Shown: one piece after another, positions 32,341-40,675 of the stretch
Layout: every line of letters begins with the position of its first letter
How positions within the stretch are numbered: the first letter of the stretch is position 1
Assembly: GCA_035456465.1 (NCBI GenBank)
Contig: DATIDD010000077.1
Coordinates: 78,279 to 142,278, forward strand
DNA from: DATHTC01 sp035456465
GTDB lineage: Bacteria > Actinomycetota > Thermoleophilia > Gaiellales > Gaiellaceae
Direction of reading: 5' to 3'
Length of the DNA: 64,000 nt
Program-made: the position numbers and the translations under genes
Notes under the pieces: generated by a model
Database searches by the model: none
The model's input: the letters and a program-made list of their open reading frames with translations, nothing else
What the model was told of the DNA's origin: nothing

Positions 32341-33078
32341 GTGGGCGCGCTGGACGGGAAGGCGGCTGTCGTCACCGGAGCCTCGAGCGGGATCGGCGCG
32401 GCGACGGCGGCGGCGCTGCGCCGCGAGGGCGCCCGCGTCGCCGGCGGTGCGCGGCGGGCGGGGCGGCTCGAGGCGGACGTGGCGCTGGAGCTCGACGTGA
32501 CGAGCCCCGAGAGCTGCGAGCGCTTCGTCGACCGCGCTGTCGCGGAGCTCGGCGGCGTCGACGTGGTCGTCAACGCGGCCGGCCTCGCGCTCGGCCGTGA
32601 GCCGTTCTCGCACTCCACCGAGGAGGACGAGCGGACCGTGTTCGAGACCAACGTCAACGGCCTCGTCAGGATCACGCGGCTCTGCCTGCCGCACCTCCGC
32701 GACGGCGGCCACCTCGTCCTCATCGGCTCCGTCGCCGGCCGCCAGGCGTACCCGAACGCCGCCGTCTACGTCGCCTCGAAGTTCGCCGTCCGCGGCTTCG
32801 CCTACGCCCTGCGGGAGGACCTCCTCGGCCGCCCGATCCGGATCACGCTCGTCGATCCGGGCCTCGTCGAGACCGAGTTCTCGCGCGTCCGCTTCCGCGG
32901 CGACGAGGCGACGGCCGCGGCCGTCTACACCGGCGTCGAGGCGATGACCGCGGACGACATCGCGGAGTGCATCCTGTTCGCGCTCACCCGCCCGCCGCAC
33001 GTGAACGTCGACGAGCTCGTGGTGAAGGCGCTTGCGCAGTCGTCCGGCGGGCGGATCGTGCGGGCGGAGCAGCCGTGA
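32341..33078 (+). CDS. Short-chain dehydrogenase/reductase
   Basis: This encodes 245 residues of classical SDR fold: T-G-A-S-S-G-I-G (nucleotide binding, about 12-19), N-A-A-G (about 79), catalytic Ser in I-G-S-V-A-G and Y-V-A-S-K (about 142-146), and P-G-L-V-E-T. An Arg following the Rossmann strand (A-R-R-A-G-R) favours NADPH. TAAGCT lies 8 nt before the GTG. Its stop overlaps the glucosidase GTG (GTGA), so it heads a three-gene operon; its substrate may be a sugar or polyol derivative. Confidence 0.92.
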   Translation: MGALDGKAAVVTGASSGIGAATAAALRREGARVAGGARRAGRLEADVALELDVTSPESCERFVDRAVAELGGVDVVVNAAGLALGREPFSHSTEEDERTVFETNVNGLVRITRLCLPHLRDGGHLVLIGSVAGRQAYPNAAVYVASKFAVRGFAYALREDLLGRPIRITLVDPGLVETEFSRVRFRGDEATAAAVYTGVEAMTADDIAECILFALTRPPHVNVDELVVKALAQSSGGRIVRAEQP

Positions 33079-35141
33079 CGCTGACGATCCTCGAAGGCTC
33101 GACCTTCTGCATCTGCGACGACCGCGGCGACATCGGGGACGAGACGAGCGGCTTCTTCGCCGACGACACGCGCTACCTGTCGCTGCTGCGGCTCACCGTG
33201 AACGGCCAGCGGCCGCTGCTGCTCTCGTCCGACAAGGTCGAGTACTTCTCGGCCGCCTTCTTCCTCCGCAACCCGCTCGCCGGATCGCTGCCGCAGGACT
33301 GCCTGTCGATCGCGCGCGAGCGCTTCGTCGGCCAGGGGATGCAGGAGCACCTGGTGGTGCGGAACGAGGCGATGGAGCCCGTCTCGTTCACAGTCGGGCT
33401 CGAGCTCGCCGCCGACTTCGCGGACATCTTCGCCGTCAAGGACCACGACTTCTCCCTCGGCGACCCGGTCCACGCGCCGCCGCTGCCGCCGCCCGCGCCC
33501 GTCGCGTGGGACGGCGAGAACGGACAGTTCGTGATGGAGGACCGCGGCGAGGGCTGGCGCGCGCGCACGCAGGTGATCTTCTCCCGCCCCGGGGCGGTCG
33601 ACGGCTCGTCCGTGAGCTGGGACGTGTCGCTCGAGCCGCGCGAGGAGTGGCGGCTGGTGGTCGACGTCTTCGTCTCATCGAACGGCGACGAGGCGACGCC
33701 GGGCCATCGCGAGCGGCAGTTCGGCGACGAGCTGCAGCACGTGCGCGACTCGCTCTCGGCGTGGCAGCTGCGCGTGCCGCAGATCCGCGCGAGCTGGGAC
33801 GCGCTCGGCCGCTCCTTCGTCCAGTCGGTCGCCGACCTCGCCTCGCTCCGGATCCGCACCGACCGCGGCTTCGACAAGCTCCCCGCGGCCGGCATGCCGT
33901 GGTTCATGACCGTGTTCGGCCGCGACACGGTGATCACCTCGTACCAGACGCTGCTGTTCGGGACGGAGCTCGCCGTCGGCGCGCTCCACGCGCTGGCGCG
34001 GCTGCAGGCGACGGAGGACCGGCCGGAGCTCGACGCCGAGCCGGGGAAGATCTGCCACGAGGTGCGGCACGGCAAGGCGGCGCAGCGGTGGTTCCCCGTC
34101 TACTACGGCACGGTCGATGCGACGCCGCTCTGGCTCGTACTGCTGTCCGAGGTGTGGCGGTGGACCGACGACCAGGCGCTCGTGCGGGGACTGAAGGAGC
34201 CGGCGCTGCGGGCGCTCGAGTGGATCGACGCCCACGGGGACGTCGACGGCGACGGCTTCGTCGAGTACCGCCGGCGGAGCGACCACGGGCTCGAGAACCA
34301 GTCGTGGAAGGACTCCGGCGACTCGCAGCGCTTCGCCGACGGCCGGGTCGCGAAGGGGCCGATCGCGCCGTGCGAGGTGCAGGGGTACGTCTACGACGCC
34401 AAGCGCCGGATCGCCGAGATCGCCCGCGTCGCCTGGCGGGAGCGCGAGCTCGCCGACCGGCTCGACGCGGACGCCGAGGCGCTGCGCCGGCGGTTCGACG
34501 ACGCCTTCTGGGTCGACGAGCGCGGCGGCTACTACGCGCTGGCGCTCGACGGGGAGAAGCGTCGCGTCGACTCCCTCTGCTCGAACGTCGGGCACCTGCT
34601 CTGGAGCGGGATCGTGCCGCCCGAGCGGGTCGAGGCGATCGTCGACCAGCTGATGGGCGACGGGCTCTGGTCCGGCTGGGGCGTGCGCACCATGTCCGCC
34701 GACGACACGGCTTACAATCCGCTCAGCTACCACAACGGCACCGTGTGGCCGCACGACAACTCCCTGATCGCGGCCGGCCTCGCGCGGTACGGCCGCTGGC
34801 CCGAGGCCCAGCGGATCGCCCGCCGGATGCTCGAGGCCGCAACCTGGTTCCGCTACCAGCTGCCGGAGGTGTTCGCCGGGCTGCCCCGCACCGAGACGCC
34901 GTTCCCGATCGCGTACCCGACCGCGGCGCGGCCGCAGGCGTGGGCGGCGGGCACGCCGGTGCTGCTACTCCGCGTGCTGCTCGGGCTCGAGCCGGACCCG
35001 GGCCGGCACGTGCTCGAGTCGGTCGCGCCCTCCCAGCTGCCCTCCTGGGTCGGGGACGTGCGGCTGGGCGGCGTCCGCGCCTTCGGCCGGGCCTGGGACG
35101 TCGTCGTCCAGGACGGCGCGACGCGGGTGGTGCAGGCGTGA
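33075..35141 (+). CDS. Amylo-alpha-1,6-glucosidase / GDE-N-type glycoside hydrolase
   Basis: This encodes 688 residues. The N-terminal beta domain (about 1-240) matches the 'glycogen debranching N-terminal' type (F-A-D-D-T-R-Y-L-S; E-Y-F-S-A-A-F-F). The C-terminal (alpha/alpha)6 barrel has F-G-R-D-T-V-I-T-S-Y-Q, W-K-D-S-G-D-S-Q and Y-H-N-G-T-V-W-P-H-D-N-S. Such GH63/GH13-like bacterial proteins hydrolyse or remodel alpha-glucosides; exact activity is unknown. There is no signal peptide, so it is cytosolic. It is coupled on both sides by GTGA overlaps to an SDR and a glycosyltransferase. Confidence 0.9.
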   Translation: MTLTILEGSTFCICDDRGDIGDETSGFFADDTRYLSLLRLTVNGQRPLLLSSDKVEYFSAAFFLRNPLAGSLPQDCLSIARERFVGQGMQEHLVVRNEAMEPVSFTVGLELAADFADIFAVKDHDFSLGDPVHAPPLPPPAPVAWDGENGQFVMEDRGEGWRARTQVIFSRPGAVDGSSVSWDVSLEPREEWRLVVDVFVSSNGDEATPGHRERQFGDELQHVRDSLSAWQLRVPQIRASWDALGRSFVQSVADLASLRIRTDRGFDKLPAAGMPWFMTVFGRDTVITSYQTLLFGTELAVGALHALARLQATEDRPELDAEPGKICHEVRHGKAAQRWFPVYYGTVDATPLWLVLLSEVWRWTDDQALVRGLKEPALRALEWIDAHGDVDGDGFVEYRRRSDHGLENQSWKDSGDSQRFADGRVAKGPIAPCEVQGYVYDAKRRIAEIARVAWRERELADRLDADAEALRRRFDDAFWVDERGGYYALALDGEKRRVDSLCSNVGHLLWSGIVPPERVEAIVDQLMGDGLWSGWGVRTMSADDTAYNPLSYHNGTVWPHDNSLIAAGLARYGRWPEAQRIARRMLEAATWFRYQLPEVFAGLPRTETPFPIAYPTAARPQAWAAGTPVLLLRVLLGLEPDPGRHVLESVAPSQLPSWVGDVRLGGVRAFGRAWDVVVQDGATRVVQA

Positions 35142-36169
35142 GGATCGGGATCCTCAGTCCCGTCTGGTTCCCCGTCCCGCCGACCGGCTACGGCGGGATC
35201 GAGTGGGTCGTGTCGCTGCTCGCCGACGGGCTGGCCGACGCGGGGCACGACGCGGTCCTGTACGCCTCCGGCGACTCGCACACGAAGGCCGAGCTCCGCT
35301 ACGTCTTCGACACGGCGCCGAGCGAGTGGATCGGCCACACCTTCTGGGAGCTCCAGCACGCGGTCGCCGCGCTGCTGGACGCCGACGAGCTCGACGTGCT
35401 CCACGACCACACCGGGATGCTGGGGCTGCTGCTGACGGGCCTCGTCGACACGGCCTCCGTCCACACCGTCCACGGCCCGCTCACGGGGGAGCCGGGCGAC
35501 CTCTATGCGCAGATCTGCCGCCTGAACCCGCGTGCGAACCTGATCTCGCTGTCGCTGAACCAGCGCAAGCCGAAGCCGGAGCTGCCCTGGCTCGCCAACT
35601 GCCCGAACGCGCTCGACCTCTCGCTCTACCCGGTCTCGCCGCACCGCGGCGACTACCTGCTCTTCCTCGGCCGCATGAGCCCCGACAAGGGCTGCCACCG
35701 CGCGGTCGCGGTCGCGCGCGCCGCGGGCCTGCCCCTGAAGATCGCCGGCAAGAGCCGCGAGCCGCTCGAGCAGCAGTACTTCCGCGAGTTCGTCGAGCCG
35801 CACCTCGGCGACGGGATCGAGTACCTCGGCGAGGTCAACCACGGCGAGAAGGTCGAGCTGCTGCAGAACGCCCGCGCGACGCTGTTCCCGATCGAGTGGG
35901 AGGAGCCGTTCGGCCTCGTGATGATCGAGTCGATGGCGTGCGGCACGCCGGTGATCGCGACCCGGTGGGGCGCCGTCCCCGAGGTGATCGAGGACGGGGT
36001 GAACGGCGTGATCGTCGACACCTACCGCGAGATGGCGGCCGCCCTCGAGCAGACGGACGCGCTCGAGCCGGCGGCGATCCGGGCCTCGGCGGAGGCGCGG
36101 TTCGCCCCCGAGCGCATGGTCGCCGACTACCTGCGCGCCTACGAGGCCGCGATCTCGGCCGCCTCCTGA
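35138..36169 (+). CDS. GT4-family glycosyltransferase
   Basis: This encodes 343 residues. The N-terminal half has P-P-T-G-Y-G-G-I-E (acceptor side) and H-D-H-T-G; the C-terminal half has the GT4 donor motif E-E-P-F-G-L-V-M-I-E-S-M-A-C-G-T-P-V (about 249-266) with the catalytic-type Glu pair. This is a retaining, GT-B fold enzyme using a nucleotide-sugar. The GTG start overlaps the glucosidase stop. Its last 31 bp overlap the convergent MFS gene. Together with the glucosidase it probably makes or trims an alpha-linked oligosaccharide or compatible solute (inferred). Confidence 0.92.
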   Translation: MRIGILSPVWFPVPPTGYGGIEWVVSLLADGLADAGHDAVLYASGDSHTKAELRYVFDTAPSEWIGHTFWELQHAVAALLDADELDVLHDHTGMLGLLLTGLVDTASVHTVHGPLTGEPGDLYAQICRLNPRANLISLSLNQRKPKPELPWLANCPNALDLSLYPVSPHRGDYLLFLGRMSPDKGCHRAVAVARAAGLPLKIAGKSREPLEQQYFREFVEPHLGDGIEYLGEVNHGEKVELLQNARATLFPIEWEEPFGLVMIESMACGTPVIATRWGAVPEVIEDGVNGVIVDTYREMAAALEQTDALEPAAIRASAEARFAPERMVADYLRAYEAAISAAS

Positions 36170-37389
36170 GCGGGCGCCGGCCACGCGTCCGCGCGGGGCA
36201 GCGTGCGCACGTCCCGGCTGAGGAGGGCGAGCGACTGTGCGAGCAGGTAGACGAGCGCGCACAGCAGGATCGCCTCCTCCGTGCCGACGCGGTCGGCGAG
36301 CGGCCCGGCGATCGTGAGCCCGATCGGGATCACGACGAACGAGCCCAGCTGATCCCAGGCGCTCACGCGCGAGAGCCGTTCGTGGGAGACGTGCTGCTGC
36401 AGCGCCGTGTCCCAGAGGACACCGAAGAGCTCGAAGCCGATGCCTTGGAGGACCGCGGCGGCGACGATCAGCGGCACGGGGAGCGCGAACGCGAGCGCGA
36501 GGAGGAGCGGGAACGCGAGGAGGACCGCGAGCTGCGCGACGAGGAGCGGCCGCCTGGGCCGGATCCGCAACGAGACGACGCCGCCCAGGATCAGGCCCGC
36601 GCCCGTCCCGGCGACGATCGCCCCCCAGGCGGCCGGGCCGCCGAGCTCCCGGTCGGCGACGAGGGGCCCCAGCACGACGTACCCCGCCTGCATCGCCATG
36701 TTGCCCACCATCGCTGCGGCGACGATCACCCAGAGCCACTCGCGCGAGCGGAACTCGGTCCAGCCCTCTCGCAGCTCGCGCAGGAGGTTCGGCGCCTGCG
36801 TCCGCACCGCGCGCGGCAGGCGGATCCGGACGAGGAAGGAGGCGCTGACGAGGAACGTCAGCGCGTCGAAGGCGATCGCCCAGCCCGCGCCCGCGACGGC
36901 GACGACCACCCCGGCCGCCGCCGCGCCGACGATCAGCGACGACGACTGCGACAGGCGCAGGAGCGCGTTCGCCGCCTGCAGGCGCGGGCGGCTGACGACG
37001 TGGGGCACGAGCCCGGCCGCGGCGGGGTAGAAGAACGCCATCGCGGTGCCGCGGACTGCCTGCGTGACCGCGAGCATCCAGAGCTCGGCCGCGCCCGTGA
37101 GCAGCAGCGCCGCGACGGTCGCCTGCGCGGCGAACATCGTCAGGTCGGTCGAGACCATGACGAGGTTCCGCGGCAGGCGGTCGGCCCAGATGCCTCCGAG
37201 CAGCGTGAAGAGGATCTGCGGGACCCACGTCGCCGCGAGCACGAGCCCGAGCTGCGTCGCGCTCCCGTCGAGGTCGTCGAGGACGGCGAACGCGAGCGCG
37301 ACGGGCGCGAAGGCGTTGCCGAGGAGCGAGGCCGTGCGCGCGAGGAAGAGGAGCCGGAACGGCGGCTCGACCAGCGGCCCGAGCCGCAT
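36139..37389 (-). CDS. MFS transporter (EntS/MFS_3-type)
   Basis: This encodes 416 residues with about 12 hydrophobic helices. The first loop motif is G-G-I-W-A-D-R-L-P-R, the usual MFS signature, and the arrangement matches the EntS-like exporter subgroup found in siderophore and drug efflux. Substrate unknown. The start ATG shares one base with the stop of the MBL-fold gene (TGATG), so the two are coupled. The 3' end overlaps the glycosyltransferase gene by 31 bp in convergent orientation. Confidence 0.9.
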   Translation of the reverse strand: MRLGPLVEPPFRLLFLARTASLLGNAFAPVALAFAVLDDLDGSATQLGLVLAATWVPQILFTLLGGIWADRLPRNLVMVSTDLTMFAAQATVAALLLTGAAELWMLAVTQAVRGTAMAFFYPAAAGLVPHVVSRPRLQAANALLRLSQSSSLIVGAAAAGVVVAVAGAGWAIAFDALTFLVSASFLVRIRLPRAVRTQAPNLLRELREGWTEFRSREWLWVIVAAAMVGNMAMQAGYVVLGPLVADRELGGPAAWGAIVAGTGAGLILGGVVSLRIRPRRPLLVAQLAVLLAFPLLLALAFALPVPLIVAAAVLQGIGFELFGVLWDTALQQHVSHERLSRVSAWDQLGSFVVIPIGLTIAGPLADRVGTEEAILLCALVYLLAQSLALLSRDVRTLPRADAWPAPAQEAAEIAAS

Positions 37390-38237
37390 CAGGCTGCGGC
37401 GCGCTTCTCGGCCCAGCGCCGCAGGCCCGCGTAGGACTGCCAGAGCGGCATCGCGCGGTCGTACTCGTCCGCGCCGGCCGCGGCGAGCTCCGCGGACGCG
37501 GCGGCGACGAACGCCTCCTCGTCGGCGCCGCCCGCGACGAGCGCGGCCCACTGCTCGAGGCGCCGGCGGAGCTGGTCGAGATGCTCCGGCGGGTCGTCGG
37601 CGATCCCGAAGTGGACGAGCGCGAGCCGCTGCGGCCGCCGGCGCTCGATCTCGGCGATCGTGTCGAGCCAGGCCTCGACGTCGACCTCGGGCGGGGGCGT
37701 GGGCGGCAGGACCACGGTGCCCGGCTGGATCCGCACGCCGGCCGCGTCGCCGGCGAGGAGCGTCCCTTCCGCGTCGAGGTAGCAGACGTGGTGCGACGCG
37801 TGGCCGGGGCTCGGGAAGCACTCGAGGCCGAGGACGCGGTCGCCGACGACGTGCAGGTTGCCCTCCGGCACGGGCGCGAGCTCTCCCCAGAGGGTGTCGA
37901 AGGTGTCGCCGTAGAGCCGCCGCGCGCTCGCCTCGAGGCGCGCCGGGTCGAGCAGGTGCGGTGCGCCGACCGCCGACACGTGGACCTGCAGCGCGGCGTG
38001 CTCGCGCACGAGCACGCCGGCCGCGCCCGCATGGTCGAGGTGGATGTGCGAGAGCACCAGGTGGCGGACGTCGCGCAGGTCGAGGCCGTGCGCGCTCAGG
38101 CCCTGCTCGAGCGCGGCGATCCCCGTCGAGGGCCCGCAGTCGAACAGCGCCGGCCCGTCCTCGGTGTCGAGGAGGTAGACGCCGACCACGCGGTCGCGTC
38201 CCTGGTGGTGGAGGTCGATCAGCCGCGGCGCGGTCAT
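37389..38237 (-). CDS. MBL-fold metallo-hydrolase
   Basis: This encodes 282 residues. The metallo-beta-lactamase motif H-I-H-L-D-H-A-G (about 64-71), a second His in P-S-P-G-H-A-S-H-H, Asp in L-A-G-D-A-A-G, and His in L-V-H-F-G complete a two-metal site. It is of the glyoxalase II / lactonase-like type, cytosolic. TAGGCT lies 7 nt before the ATG, so it is leaderless and leads the operon with the MFS gene. Substrate is not clear. Confidence 0.9.
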   Translation of the reverse strand: MTAPRLIDLHHQGRDRVVGVYLLDTEDGPALFDCGPSTGIAALEQGLSAHGLDLRDVRHLVLSHIHLDHAGAAGVLVREHAALQVHVSAVGAPHLLDPARLEASARRLYGDTFDTLWGELAPVPEGNLHVVGDRVLGLECFPSPGHASHHVCYLDAEGTLLAGDAAGVRIQPGTVVLPPTPPPEVDVEAWLDTIAEIERRRPQRLALVHFGIADDPPEHLDQLRRRLEQWAALVAGGADEEAFVAAASAELAAAGADEYDRAMPLWQSYAGLRRWAEKRAAA

Positions 38238-38276
38238 CGCGCGCAGCCTAGTGTCGTGGATGGCTGTCGGTTCCGC

Positions 38277-39425
38277 TCAGCGGGCGACGGCGGCCGACGC
38301 GACGAGGGCCTGCTCGAGGTCCTCGACGAGGTCGTCGGCCGACTCGATCCCGACCGAGAGCCGCACCAGCTCGGCCGGCGCCGCGAACGGGGCGTCCGCC
38401 GTCGACGCGTGCGTCATCCGTGCCGGGTGCTCGATCAGCGACTCGACGCCGCCGAGCGACTCCGCGAGCGCGAACAGCCGCGTCGCGGCGCAGATCGCCA
38501 GCGCCTGCTCCTCGGAGTGCGCGAGGAACGAGACCATCCCGCCGAAGTCGCGCATCTGCCGCTGCGCGAGAGCGTGCATCGGGTGCGACGGGAGCCCCGG
38601 GTAGAGCACGCGTGCCACGCCGTCGTGCGCCTCGAGGAACTCGGCCACCCGCGTCGCGTTCTCCGAGTGTCGGCGCATCCGCAGCGCGAGCGTCTTGATC
38701 CCGCGGAGGACCAGCCAGGCGTCGAACGGACCGGGCACGGCCCCGAGCGACTTCTGCAGGAACCGGAGGCGCTCCGCGACCGTCGGGTCGTTCGTCGCGA
38801 CGAAGCCGCCGACGACGTCCGAGTGCCCGCCGAGGTACTTCGTCGTCGAGTGGACGACCACGTCGGCGCCGAGCGCGAGCGGGCTCTGCAGGTACGGCGT
38901 CGCGAACGTGTTGTCGACGACGAGGATCGCCCCCGCGGCGTGGGCAGCCTCCGCGACGGCGGCGACGTCGACCACGTTGAGCATCGGGTTCGACGGCGTC
39001 TCGATCCAGACGAGGCGTGTCCGCTCGTCCATGTGTGCCGCGGCGTCGGCGTTCAGCTCCTCCGCCGCCACGTACTCGAACGCGTAGCCCTTCGGCGCGT
39101 AGATCTGAGAGGTCATCCGGTAGACGCCGCCGTAGACGTCCGCGACGAGGACGACGCGGTCGCCGGGGCCCAGCAGGTGCATGAGCGTCGTCGTCGCCGC
39201 GAGCCCGGAGGCGTACGCGATCCCGTGCTCGGCCTCCTCGAGCGAGGCGAGCGCCGTCTCGAGCGCGTGCCGGGTGGGGTTGGCGACGCGCGAGTAGTCG
39301 TAGCCCTTGTGCTTGCCGACCTCCTCCTGCACGTACGTGGAGGTCTGGTAGATGGGGACGATCACCGCGCCCGTCGCGGGGTCGGGCTCCTGCCCCTCGT
39401 GGATCGCGCGTGTCTCGAAGTCCAT
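38277..39425 (-). CDS. Cystathionine gamma-synthase/gamma-lyase family PLP enzyme
   Basis: This encodes 382 residues of the Cys/Met metabolism PLP family: S-R-x-A-N-P-T near residue 46, Y-G-G-V-Y-R, the PLP lysine in H-S-T-T-K-Y-L-G-G-H-S-D (about Lys196), and L-G-G-V-E-S-L-I-E-H-P-A. Sequence alone does not separate synthase from lyase. With the cystathionine beta-synthase-like gene at 40676 it could complete reverse transsulfuration (homocysteine to cysteine). TAGCAT lies 6 nt before the ATG at 39425, predicting a leaderless mRNA. Confidence 0.92.
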   Translation of the reverse strand: MDFETRAIHEGQEPDPATGAVIVPIYQTSTYVQEEVGKHKGYDYSRVANPTRHALETALASLEEAEHGIAYASGLAATTTLMHLLGPGDRVVLVADVYGGVYRMTSQIYAPKGYAFEYVAAEELNADAAAHMDERTRLVWIETPSNPMLNVVDVAAVAEAAHAAGAILVVDNTFATPYLQSPLALGADVVVHSTTKYLGGHSDVVGGFVATNDPTVAERLRFLQKSLGAVPGPFDAWLVLRGIKTLALRMRRHSENATRVAEFLEAHDGVARVLYPGLPSHPMHALAQRQMRDFGGMVSFLAHSEEQALAICAATRLFALAESLGGVESLIEHPARMTHASTADAPFAAPAELVRLSVGIESADDLVEDLEQALVASAAVAR

Positions 39426-39504
39426 CACGCGATGCTAGCGCCGCCGGCCCGGAGAGCGTCCCTCTGACACGCTATGACGTGCCGCGGAGGCGGCGATCCC
39501 GATC

Positions 39505-40140
39505 GTGGACATGCGCCCCGTCATCGACTTCGTGCTCGCCGAGCTCCCGCCGGTCACCGCGCGCGTGCTCGAGGTCGGGTGCGGCGACGGCGAGCTCGCC
39601 CGGACGCTCGAGCGTGCGGGGTACGACGTCGTCGCGATCGACCCGGCCGCCCCCGACGGGCCGATCTTCCGCCCGATCAAGCTCGAGGAGGTCGACGACC
39701 ACGAGCGCTTCGACGCGGTCGTCGCGGTCCGCTCGCTCCACCACGTGACCGACGTCGGCTCGGCGCTCGGCAAGATCGCGTCGCTGCTCGTGCCGCGCGG
39801 CCGGCTCGTGGTGGACGAGCTCGCGTGGGATCGGCTCGACGCGCGCACAGCGGAGTGGTTCCACGGCCGCCGCCGCGCCCTCGCGACCGCCGGACGGACG
39901 CCGCCGCCACCGGCGACGGTCGAGGCGTGCCGGCGCGAGTGGGAGGAGGAGCACGTTGGGCTCCACGGCTACGCGGCGCTGCGCGAGGCGCTCGACGAGC
40001 GGTTCCGGGAGGTCGCGTTCGCCTGGACGGCCGTGCTCCACCGGTACCTGGACGGCGTCGCCGCCCAGTCGCTGGAGCGGGCGCTGATCGAGGCGGACGC
40101 GATCCAGGCGCTCGGGTTCCGGTACGTCGGCGTCCGGTGA
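39505..40140 (+). CDS. Class I SAM-dependent methyltransferase
   Basis: This encodes 211 residues. SAM motif I V-L-E-V-G-C-G-D-G-E (about 21-30), an acidic residue ending strand 2 (V-A-I-D), and V-R-S-L-H-H-V motif IV fit the methyltransferase type 11 group. Substrate unknown. The start is the GTG at 39505 or the ATG at 39511; GGAGG lies somewhat far (14-20 nt) upstream. The stop overlaps the YdcF-like gene (GTGA). Close neighbours are sulfur amino-acid genes on the other strand. Confidence 0.82.
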   Translation: MDMRPVIDFVLAELPPVTARVLEVGCGDGELARTLERAGYDVVAIDPAAPDGPIFRPIKLEEVDDHERFDAVVAVRSLHHVTDVGSALGKIASLLVPRGRLVVDELAWDRLDARTAEWFHGRRRALATAGRTPPPPATVEACRREWEEEHVGLHGYAALREALDERFREVAFAWTAVLHRYLDGVAAQSLERALIEADAIQALGFRYVGVR

Positions 40141-40667
40141 GGAGGCGCCTGCTCGTCGCCGCGGCGGTGCTCGTGGCCGCCTGGCTCGTCGTCGCCTCTG
40201 CCCTGTTCGCCCTGCCGCACGACGACGAGCCGATCCGCGGCGACGCGGACGCCGTCGTCTCGCTCGCGGGGAGCAGCGCGCGGTTGCCCGTGGCCGAGCG
40301 GCTGGTGCGACGGGGCGCGGCCCCCGTGCTGGTCGTCTCGTACGAGCCGGCGCTCGAGGACGCGCGCGCCGACGCGCTGTGCTCCGGCCGGTCGCGCGAG
40401 GGCGTCGTCTGCTTCCGAGCCGACCCCACCTCGACGCGCGGCGAGGGGCGCGCGATCGCGCGGCTCGCCCGCGCACGGGGCTGGGACGACCTCGTCGTCG
40501 TCACCTCCGACTTCCACGTCTTCCGCGCGCGGCTCGTGCTCGAGCGCTGCCTCGACGGGCGCGTGCGGTTCGTGTCCGCGCCGTCGGCGCGCCTCTGGCT
40601 GCCGTGGCACATGGCGACCGAGAGCGCGAAGCTCGTGGACGCGCTGCTCGTACGCCGCCGCTGCTAG
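40137..40667 (+). CDS. YdcF/DUF218-family membrane-anchored protein
   Basis: This encodes 176 residues. An N-terminal helix (L-L-V-A-A-A-V-L-V-A-A-W-L-V-V-A, about 4-20) precedes the DUF218 domain with A-D-A-V-V-S-L-A-G, E-R-L-V-R-R-G, S-T-R-G-E-G-R-A-I and V-V-T-S-D-F-H-V-F-R-A-R. Related proteins (SanA, YdcF, ElyC) act at the envelope and may bind nucleotide-like ligands. The GTG overlaps the methyltransferase stop. It ends 8 bp from the convergent CBS gene. Confidence 0.82.
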   Translation: MRRRLLVAAAVLVAAWLVVASALFALPHDDEPIRGDADAVVSLAGSSARLPVAERLVRRGAAPVLVVSYEPALEDARADALCSGRSREGVVCFRADPTSTRGEGRAIARLARARGWDDLVVVTSDFHVFRARLVLERCLDGRVRFVSAPSARLWLPWHMATESAKLVDALLVRRRC

Positions 40668-40675
40668 CTCGGCCG

